A stretch of 6,081 nucleotides of DNA from an uncultured Lachnospiraceae bacterium. GTDB taxonomy: Bacteria; Bacillota_A; Clostridia; Lachnospirales; Lachnospiraceae. The stretch spans positions 1-6,081 of the forward strand of contig CAJUFW010000195.1 of assembly GCA_910585655.1 (NCBI GenBank), given 5' to 3'. Positions 1-4,838 of this stretch are shown one piece after another. A program made the position numbers and the translations under genes. How positions within the stretch are numbered: the stretch's first letter is position 1; each line of letters begins with the position of its first letter. Under the pieces are notes generated by a model. The model was not told the origin of the DNA. It saw only the letters and a program-made list of their open reading frames with translations, and ran no database searches.

Positions 1-21
1 GTAGATAAAATAATTATCTAC
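1..21. repeat. Perfect 8-bp inverted repeat at the left window edge
   Basis: GTAGATAA at 1-8 is the exact reverse complement of TTATCTAC at 14-21, with a 5-nt AATAA spacer. The stem is AT-rich and no T-run follows on the + strand, so it is not an obvious intrinsic terminator. It could be a protein-binding palindrome or the end of a structure belonging to a gene upstream of the window. Function unknown. Confidence 0.4.
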
Positions 22-36
22 CTCCTACCCGATTAT

Positions 37-65
37 GATAGGAAAGTTCTCCAAACTTCCCTATC
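37..65 (+). other. Hairpin in the apbE upstream region
   Basis: GATAGGAAAGTT (37-48) pairs with AACTTCCCTATC (54-65) around a 5-nt loop, giving 12 positions with one A-C mismatch at 43/59. No T-tract follows. The right arm (54-65) can pair equally well with the second copy of the left arm at 174-185, just ahead of the apbE ribosome-binding site, so the two pairings would be mutually exclusive in a single transcript. Confidence 0.55.
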
Positions 66-74
66 CTACAAAAA

Positions 75-172
75 GCCCTCCGGGCAGGATCGCACTGCGG
101 CGGAGTAGTAACATGTCGCTGAAGCGACCCGCCGCAGGCGGAGAATCCTGCTTTGCAGGATTCTTATTCATA
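75..172 (+). repeat. Structured repeat element, copy A (upstream of apbE)
   Basis: Nested complementary segments are visible: GCAGGAT (84-90) with ATCCTGC (145-151), CTGCGGCGG (95-103) with CCGCCGCAG (129-137), and an apical hairpin GTCGCT-GA-AGCGAC (115-128). A terminator-like hairpin (142-164) then shares the 145-151 strand. The element resembles copy B at 1267-1359. Both have CGCACT near the left side, ATGTNGC at the apical hairpin, GAGAAT ahead of the final hairpin, a TTT loop, ATTCTT, and a closing TTCATA. On the opposite strand, 71-85 reads as a very short GCCC/GGGC stem followed by T5, a weak possible minus-strand terminator. I infer a dispersed RNA-structured repeat family, but cannot name it. 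Confidence 0.65.
142..168 (+). terminator. Terminator-like hairpin with weak T-tail (copy A)
   Basis: AGAATCCTGC (142-151) and GCAGGATTCT (155-164) form a perfect 10-bp stem with a TTT loop. The downstream tract TATT is T-poor compared with copy B, so termination may be partial or lost. It either ends transcription from an upstream gene or works as an attenuator in the apbE leader, since an upstream GCAGGAT (84-90) can compete for its 5' arm. Confidence 0.5.
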
Positions 173-194
173 TGATAGGAAAGTTCTCCGAGAT

Positions 195-200
195 AGAGGA
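195..200 (+). promoter_or_regulatory. Ribosome-binding site deciding the apbE start
   Basis: AGAGGA sits 7 nt before the ATG at 208. The earlier in-frame ATG at 172 has only AGGA inside the terminator-like stem, about 11 nt upstream. Use of 172 would also put 12 extra polar residues before the lipoprotein signal, so 208 is preferred. Confidence 0.75.
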
Positions 201-207
201 AAATAGA

Positions 208-1257
208 ATGAAAAAAGAAATCAAAGGTATGGCAGCAGTGTTTGTTTTGCTGCTTGCTGTTTTCACTGGCTTGTGTGGTTGCGGGAAAAAGCTGGAACGA
301 TTTACCAAAACTTCCCTGGAGGCGTTTGATACCGTAACAGTGATTATGGGTTATGATACAAGTGAAGAGGCTTTTGGGGAAAAGGCGGAAAAATTACAGG
401 AACTGCTCTGGGAATACCATAAGCTGTATGATATTTATCATGAGTACGAAGGAATCGCCAATTTAAAAACGATCAACGATCAGGCTGGCATCGCCCCGGT
501 TAAGGTAGACGAGGCGGTGATAGAGATGCTAGAATATGGTATTGAGATGTATAGGCAGACAGAAGGAAAGACTAATATAGCAATGGGAAGTGTCCTTGCT
601 CTCTGGCATGAAAAGCGAAGTGAGGCAGAATACGATCCGGATCAGGCGTCTCTGCCGGAATTAGAGGCGTTGCAGGAAGCGGCGCTTCATACGGATATTT
701 CCGATTTACAGATAGACAGAGAGGCAGGGACGGTTTTTCTGGCAGATCCAAAGATGCGGCTGGATGTAGGCGCGGTAGCAAAGGGATTTGCAACCGATCG
801 TCTGGCGGAATATGCCATCCAACAGGGCTGGACACATTTGACGCTTTCCGTAGGGGGAAATATCCGTACGATTGGTAAAAAAGACGATGGAAAAAGCTGG
901 CGGGTGGGGATTCAAACTCCGGATTCTTCCTGGGGGAAATCCTATTTCTGTCTTCTGCCATTAGACGATCTGTCTTTGGTGACAAGCGGATCCTATCAGC
1001 GTTATTATACGGTAGACGGAAAGCAGTACCATCATATCATCAATCCTGATACGTTGTTTCCGGAAAATAGGTTTCTTTCGGTTTCGGTAGTTTGCGAAAG
1101 CTCGGCAAAGGGCGACGCGCTTTCCACGGCTCTTTTTAACATGAGCTTAGAGGAAGGACAGAAGCTTATTGAAGGGATGGAAGGAACCGAAGCTGTCTGG
1201 ATCGATGAAAAGGGAGAGTATGTCTGTAGTTCCGGACTGGAAGGGAAGCTGGAGTAA
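208..1257 (+). CDS. apbE: FAD:protein FMN transferase, ApbE-family lipoprotein
   Basis: Transfers FMN from FAD onto a threonine of target flavoproteins such as RnfG/NqrC-type or FMN-binding-domain proteins, on the outer face of the membrane (family knowledge). The 349-residue product has a lipoprotein signal: a Lys-rich start, a hydrophobic stretch about residues 8-22, and lipobox L22-C23-G24-C25. ApbE signatures follow in order: FDTVTVIMGY after the signal, IAMGSVLALWH, DVGAVAKGFATD (186-197), the GGN turn (216-218), VTSGSYQRYY with TSG at 259-261, HHIINPDT (275-282), and the metal-site region DALST (303-307). The length is normal and the frame intact. The start at 208 is chosen for its ribosome-binding site and signal peptide. 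Structured repeats lie on both sides, and copy B ends the transcript. No flavinylation substrate is visible in the window, so its partner is probably encoded upstream or elsewhere. Confidence 0.93.
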   Translation: MKKEIKGMAAVFVLLLAVFTGLCGCGKKLERFTKTSLEAFDTVTVIMGYDTSEEAFGEKAEKLQELLWEYHKLYDIYHEYEGIANLKTINDQAGIAPVKVDEAVIEMLEYGIEMYRQTEGKTNIAMGSVLALWHEKRSEAEYDPDQASLPELEALQEAALHTDISDLQIDREAGTVFLADPKMRLDVGAVAKGFATDRLAEYAIQQGWTHLTLSVGGNIRTIGKKDDGKSWRVGIQTPDSSWGKSYFCLLPLDDLSLVTSGSYQRYYTVDGKQYHHIINPDTLFPENRFLSVSVVCESSAKGDALSTALFNMSLEEGQKLIEGMEGTEAVWIDEKGEYVCSSGLEGKLE

Positions 1258-1266
1258 GATGTCGCT

Positions 1267-1359
1267 AAAGTGGGCTGCGCACTCGCGCGAATGGAAGATG
1301 TTGCCGTCCGGCAACCGCGCTCGGCGCGAGAATTCCACTTTGTGGAATTCTTTTTCATA
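1267..1359 (+). repeat. Structured repeat element, copy B (downstream of apbE)
   Basis: It has the same architecture as copy A with different bases in the stems: AAAGTGG (1267-1273) with CCACTTT (1335-1341), CTCGCGC (1282-1288) with GCGCGAG (1324-1330), apical hairpin GTTGCCG-TC-CGGCAAC (1300-1315), then a final hairpin with TTT loop and a closing TTCATA (1354-1359). CGCACT recurs at 1278-1283. The element begins only 9 bp after the apbE stop. Pairing kept while sequence changes suggests the RNA structure matters. The family name is unknown to me. Confidence 0.7.
1329..1355 (+). terminator. Strong intrinsic terminator after apbE (copy B)
   Basis: AGAATTCCAC (1329-1338) and GTGGAATTCT (1342-1351) form a perfect 10-bp stem with a TTT loop, followed by an uninterrupted run of five T (1351-1355). 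This separates apbE transcription from the recombinase gene. The upstream AAAGTGG (1267-1273) could compete for part of the hairpin, as in copy A. Confidence 0.8.
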
Positions 1360-1397
1360 GCGGATAAGAATATAGTAATACCAAGCTTAAAAAATAT

Positions 1398-1402
1398 GAG
1401 GG
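1398..1402 (+). promoter_or_regulatory. Ribosome-binding site of the serine recombinase
   Basis: GAGGG lies 9 nt before the ATG at 1412 and supports that start. I see no convincing -35/-10 pair in the short stretch between the apbE terminator and this site, so the recombinase promoter is either weak or not recognisable. Confidence 0.65.
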
Positions 1403-1411
1403 AAAACGGCT

Positions 1412-2707
1412 ATGAGGGAACGCGCCGTATATTATTGTCGTGTCAGTACCGAAGAGGAAAACCAACTGGCGTCTATGGCACGTCAGAAGGAGGAGGCGCA
1501 GCAGGCGATCCGGGACAATGGCTGGGAGCTGGTAGAGGGCTATGTAGACGAGGGACGATCCGGGACAACGACACGGTATCGTACGGAGTACAGGCGGATG
1601 AATGAGGATATGGAGGCGGATCGGTTTGATATTCTGGTTGTAAAGTCTCAGGACAGGCTGATGCGGAATACCAGGGAATGGTATTTGTTTTTGGATAGGC
1701 TTCTTCGTTACCGGAAGAAGCTTTATTTTTATCTGGAACGACGTTTTTATTCTTCCGAGGATGCGTTGCTGACCGGGATAAAGGCAATATTGGCAGAAGA
1801 CTACAGCCGCAGCCTGAGCCGGAACATCAACCATGCCCACAAACAGCGGCAGAAGTCCGGGAGCAACGTCGTCCTGACGTCCTGTACCTGGGGATATGAC
1901 AAACAAAACCGGCAGGTGGTGATCAATGAGGCGGAAGCCAAGATGATAAGACTGATTTTTGAGTGGGCGGCACAGGACTATGGTTCCCGGATCATTGCCG
2001 GGCGGTTGGCAGAGCAGGGCTATCGGAACCGGAAGGGAGGGAGGCTGGCAGAGCAGACCGTCCGGCGGATCATACGGAACCCCTTATACAAAGGAACCGC
2101 CCGTATGCACACCCAGCACCGGGATTTTGAAACAAAGCAAATCGAAAAAATTGAGCGAGAGCATTGGATTTATCATGATGGAGCCGTGCCGGCTATCGTT
2201 TCAGAGGAGCTATGGGAGAAGGCAAACCGGCTGATGGATAGTCGCAGGCAGCAGGAATGTGTCTGGGGAAGAAAACGAAACCTTTATTCGCTTTCCGGAA
2301 AAGTCCGCTGCGGATTATGCGGAAGCATTTATTGGAGAAAAACCAGACAGAATGTCTCCGGGAAAAAACATGTCTGGAGCTGCAGCCGCTTTTTAGAGGA
2401 AGGGAGGAAGGGCTGTCCGAATATCCATTTGCCGGAGACGGAGATAGAGAGCCTGGCAGCCGATGTCATAAAAGGATGCCTATCGCTATCCGACGACAAA
2501 AAAGAAGACCGCCTGGCGCAGGCGGCGTTCGCTATAGGAGAGAGTATGGAAGGCCAAAAAAGCGTATGGGAAGAGTTGTCCGAAATCCGGGTCTATCCAT
2601 CGTATCTGGAGATAGAACTCACAAAGCAGCAAACGCAACGTTCGTTGATTCGTGTAGAAATCAAGGCGGTCAACAGCCGGACGAGAGAATATCAGATCCG
2701 TTTGTGA
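1412..2707 (+). CDS. Compact zinc-ribbon serine recombinase (resolvase/invertase family)
   Basis: Site-specific DNA recombinase that cuts and rejoins DNA through a serine-phosphodiester intermediate (family knowledge). The 431-residue product starts with a resolvase catalytic domain: YYCRVSTEEE with R10 and nucleophile S12, the DEGRSGT segment at 46-52, and DRLMRN at 81-86 supplying active-site arginines. A Recombinase (PF07508-type) DNA-binding domain covers about 155-235 (WGYD at 160 through NPLYKGT). A zinc ribbon follows with Cys300, Cys303, Cys324 and Cys335. The remaining tail, about 95 residues, lacks the long coiled coil typical of phage large serine integrases, so this is a short member. 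All key residues appear intact, so it is probably active. No phage, conjugation or cargo genes are visible beside it. Transposon recombinase, excisionase-free integrase or a remnant of a lost element are all possible. Confidence 0.92.
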   Translation: MRERAVYYCRVSTEEENQLASMARQKEEAQQAIRDNGWELVEGYVDEGRSGTTTRYRTEYRRMNEDMEADRFDILVVKSQDRLMRNTREWYLFLDRLLRYRKKLYFYLERRFYSSEDALLTGIKAILAEDYSRSLSRNINHAHKQRQKSGSNVVLTSCTWGYDKQNRQVVINEAEAKMIRLIFEWAAQDYGSRIIAGRLAEQGYRNRKGGRLAEQTVRRIIRNPLYKGTARMHTQHRDFETKQIEKIEREHWIYHDGAVPAIVSEELWEKANRLMDSRRQQECVWGRKRNLYSLSGKVRCGLCGSIYWRKTRQNVSGKKHVWSCSRFLEEGRKGCPNIHLPETEIESLAADVIKGCLSLSDDKKEDRLAQAAFAIGESMEGQKSVWEELSEIRVYPSYLEIELTKQQTQRSLIRVEIKAVNSRTREYQIRL

Positions 2708-2821
2708 ACGCAGCTATTTAAGCTTGACTGGGTGATTCTTAGTATCGTATTGCTCTGTATTCTGGCAATGGCGCTCTACGGGATTTTAACAATAGTAGAA
2801 AAACGGCTGCATGCGTCATAA
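2708..2821 (+). pseudogene. C-terminal relic, probably of an ABC-transporter permease
   Basis: Immediately after the recombinase TGA, the same frame stays open for 37 codons to the TAA at 2819-2821. It encodes TQLFKLDW, then a hydrophobic helix (VILSIVLLCILAMALYGI), then LTIVEKRLHAS. A single helix ending in a TIVEKRL-like charged tail resembles the last membrane segment of SsuC/TauC-type (BPD_transp_1) permeases. There is no start codon with a ribosome-binding site and no upstream permease sequence, so it looks like the severed 3' end of a gene whose body was lost or displaced. The permease identity is tentative. That it is a membrane-protein tail is more secure. Confidence 0.5.
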
Positions 2822-2833
2822 CGTATGCGTCAT
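2811..2833 (+). repeat. Short 9-bp direct repeat at the end of the relic
   Basis: ATGCGTCAT occurs at 2811-2819 and 2825-2833, 14 bp apart, the first copy running into the relic's stop codon. It may be a local duplication scar. No function can be assigned. Confidence 0.5.
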
Positions 2834-2841
2834 GACGGAAC

Positions 2842-2890
2842 AGGCTGTCACATAAAAATTCCAAAAACAGGTGTGACAGCCTTTTTGTTT
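2842..2890 (+). terminator. Intrinsic terminator after the recombinase/relic region
   Basis: AGGCTGTCACA (2842-2852) and TGTGACAGCCT (2872-2882) form a perfect 11-bp stem with a 19-nt loop, followed by T5, G and T3. It is likely the original terminator of the gene represented by the relic and now insulates argS from the recombinase. Its T-tail touches the -35 box of the argS promoter. Confidence 0.85.
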
Positions 2891-2917
2891 GACAATCCGT
2901 AGAAAGCTCATTATAAT
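2889..2917 (+). promoter_or_regulatory. Consensus sigma-A promoter of argS
   Basis: TTGACA at 2889-2894 and TATAAT at 2912-2917 are both perfect matches to the housekeeping consensus, with an ideal 17-bp spacer. Transcription would start about 2924, giving a leader of roughly 80 nt. That is too short for a T-box, and I see no attenuator hairpin in it, which fits strong constitutive expression. Confidence 0.92.
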
Positions 2918-2987
2918 AGCAAGTACGGAAACCATTGTCTTAAAAATGCCGGAAAGAACCATGACCGGTAAAGAGAAAAGAGAATAG

Positions 2988-2994
2988 AAAGGGG
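2988..2994 (+). promoter_or_regulatory. Ribosome-binding site of argS
   Basis: AAAGGGG lies 11 nt before the ATG at 3006, slightly long spacing but the clear best site. It supports the annotated start, whose first residues (MKQILDIIRQ) are normal for the family. Confidence 0.75.
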
Positions 2995-3005
2995 TATCAC
3001 AATAG

Positions 3006-4787
3006 ATGAAACAGATTCTTGATATTATCCGACAGGAAATGGAGCAGGCGTTCGCCTCCTGCGGCTATGAGGAAAAATACGGGATGGCAAGTGTGTCCAA
3101 CCGCCCGGATCTGTGTCAGTACCAGTGTAACGGTGCAATGGCGGCTGCAAAGGCTTATAAAAAGGCGCCGCTTGCGATTGCAGAGGAGGTAGTAGCCTGT
3201 CTTCGCCAGTCTGAGACAGGAAGCCGGCTGTTTGAAAAGGCGGAGACGGTTCCGCCGGGCTTTATTAACCTGAACTTAAAAAGCACCTTTTTGGCAGAGT
3301 TTTTGGAACAGAGCCGAACTGCGGAAAAATTCGGAATAGAAATACCGGAACAGCCGGAAATGATTATTGTAGATTATGGCGGAGCCAATGTGGCAAAGCC
3401 TCTGCATGTAGGGCATTTGCGTCCGGCGATCATCGGGGAAAGCATTAAGCGGATCAGCCGTTATATGGGGCATCGTGTGATTGGGGACGTTCATCTGGGC
3501 GACTGGGGTCTGCAGATGGGGCAGATTATTACGGAATTGTATCACCGTCATCCGGAATGGGTGTATTTTGACGAGAGTTATCAGGGGGAATACCCCAAAG
3601 AAGCGCCGTTTACGATAGCTGATTTGGAGGAGATCTATCCGACTGCCAGTAAAAAATCCAAAGAGGACGAAAGCTACCGGGCAGAGGCGTTAGAGGCAAC
3701 GTTTCAGTTTCAGAGTGGAAGACGCGGTTATCGGGCGCTGTGTAAGCACATTACGGCAGTTTCGATCCCGGATTTAAAGAAAAACTATGCAAACTTAAAC
3801 GTAGAGTTCGACTTATGGAAAGGGGAAAGCGATGTTCAGGAGCATATCCCTGGCATGGTGGAAAAGATGAAGAAGGGCGGCTTTGCCCATATCAGCGAGG
3901 GAGCGTTGGTCGTCGATGTGACGGAGGAGACCGATAAAAAGGAACTGCCGCCGTGTATGATTTTAAAATCCGATGGAGCCGCTTTGTACGAGACGACAGA
4001 TTTGGCGACATTATTGGAGCGGGAGCAGCTTTATCATCCGAATCGGGTGATTTATGTGGTGGACAAGCGTCAGGAGCTGCACTTTACCAAAGTCTTCCGC
4101 TGCGCGAAAAAGACCGGCATTGTCCGTCCGCAAACCGAGCTGACCTTCCTTGGAAACGGGACGATGAACGGAAAGGACGGGAAGCCGTTTAAGACCAGAG
4201 AAGGCGGCGTGATGCGTCTGGAATACCTGATTGCCGACGTGGAGGAAGAGGTCTACCGGAAGATGGAAGGCAGAGAGATGGCAGAAGAGGAATGTCGGAA
4301 GGTAGCCAGACAGGTAGGGCTTGCCGCGCTGAAATACGGCGATTTGTCCAACCAGGCGTCGAAGGATTATATCTTTGACCTGGAACGTTTTACTTCCTTT
4401 GAAGGCAATACCGGACCTTATATCCAGTATACTGCTGTTCGTATCCGTTCTATTTTGAAAAAATATGCGGAGTTAGAGGGGATAGAAGAGAAGGAGACGC
4501 AGACATTGCTGCCGCCAGCCGGAGAAAGCGAAACCGACCTGATGCTTATTTTGGCGCGTTTTGGCAGCACCATGCAGGCTGTCTTTGAGGAAAAAGCTCC
4601 TCACAAGCTTTGTCAGTATTTGTATGAAATTTCCAATGCTTTTAACCATTTTTACCATGAAAATAAGATTCTTACAGAAGAGGACAGGGCAAGACGGGGG
4701 TCTTGGATTTTGCTGATTACCCTGACTGCCGATATTCTGGCTACAGGGCTTGATCTGCTGGGAATAGAAACGCCGGATAGGATGTAA
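3006..4787 (+). CDS. argS: Arginyl-tRNA synthetase
   Basis: Charges tRNA-Arg with arginine using ATP in the cytoplasm; essential for translation. This is a class I synthetase of 593 residues, full length. The N-terminal Arg-specific add-on domain covers about 1-95. The catalytic Rossmann core contains VDYGGANVAKPLHVGHLR, with the HIGH-type signature HVGH at 134-137. The KMSKS region takes the ArgRS-style divergent form KDGKPFKTR (390-398), followed by EGGVMRL. The DALR-type anticodon-binding domain starts near GNTGPYIQYT (467-476) and runs to the end, closing with the family-typical LGIETPDRM. The gene has its own consensus promoter and leader, and no terminator separates it from the AAA+ ATPase gene 51 bp downstream. 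Nothing is missing or unusual in the protein. Confidence 0.97.
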   Translation: MKQILDIIRQEMEQAFASCGYEEKYGMASVSNRPDLCQYQCNGAMAAAKAYKKAPLAIAEEVVACLRQSETGSRLFEKAETVPPGFINLNLKSTFLAEFLEQSRTAEKFGIEIPEQPEMIIVDYGGANVAKPLHVGHLRPAIIGESIKRISRYMGHRVIGDVHLGDWGLQMGQIITELYHRHPEWVYFDESYQGEYPKEAPFTIADLEEIYPTASKKSKEDESYRAEALEATFQFQSGRRGYRALCKHITAVSIPDLKKNYANLNVEFDLWKGESDVQEHIPGMVEKMKKGGFAHISEGALVVDVTEETDKKELPPCMILKSDGAALYETTDLATLLEREQLYHPNRVIYVVDKRQELHFTKVFRCAKKTGIVRPQTELTFLGNGTMNGKDGKPFKTREGGVMRLEYLIADVEEEVYRKMEGREMAEEECRKVARQVGLAALKYGDLSNQASKDYIFDLERFTSFEGNTGPYIQYTAVRIRSILKKYAELEGIEEKETQTLLPPAGESETDLMLILARFGSTMQAVFEEKAPHKLCQYLYEISNAFNHFYHENKILTEEDRARRGSWILLITLTADILATGLDLLGIETPDRM

Positions 4788-4838
4788 CGGCTGATAGAAA
4801 AAGGGGAGTATCATCGAAAGGGGAGAGAAAGAACGACG
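4788..4838 (+). promoter_or_regulatory. Short argS-ATPase spacer with duplicated Shine-Dalgarno motif
   Basis: The spacer has no terminator or promoter. AAAGGGGAG occurs twice, at 4800-4808 and 4817-4825. The second lies 13 nt before the ATG at 4839, rather far, and no usable start codon follows the first at normal spacing. The downstream gene is therefore probably translated from the 4839 ATG as part of an argS operon. Confidence 0.6.

Larger units (their letters stand above)
34..189 (+). repeat. 19-bp direct repeat pair flanking structured element A
   Basis: TATGATAGGAAAGTTCTCC occurs at 34-52 and again, identically, at 171-189, a period of 137 bp. The first copy is followed by a near-perfect inverted copy (54-65), making a hairpin. 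The second copy is followed instead by the apbE ribosome-binding region. The repeats bracket the 53-170 segment, as a target-site duplication or a slipped or recombined duplication would. The sequence shows the repeat directly; its origin is inference. Confidence 0.85.

Noticed and set aside
1..108. An open + strand frame from the window edge to TAG at 106-108, possibly the tail of an upstream gene
   Set aside because: Only 35 codons, no recognisable protein similarity, and it runs through the hairpin and repeat element, so it is most likely open by chance.
172..207. Upstream in-frame ATG at 172 as the apbE start
   Set aside because: It lies in the repeated 19-mer with a poor ribosome-binding context and would bury the lipoprotein signal behind polar residues. 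The ATG at 208 has AGAGGA at good spacing.
1355..1906. Long minus-strand open frame opposite the recombinase start
   Set aside because: Antisense to a well-supported recombinase. Its translation has no domain features and no credible start context.
2257..2721. Overlapping + strand open frame inside the recombinase 3' half
   Set aside because: It is a frame-shifted reading of the zinc-ribbon and tail region. The composition is rich in Arg/Gly/Pro without motifs.
1383..2725. AAGCTT on both sides of the recombinase gene (1383-1388 and 2720-2725) as a possible target duplication
   Set aside because: Only 6 bp, with neither flank extending the match. Serine recombinases do not normally make such duplications, and joining the sites does not restore a reading frame.
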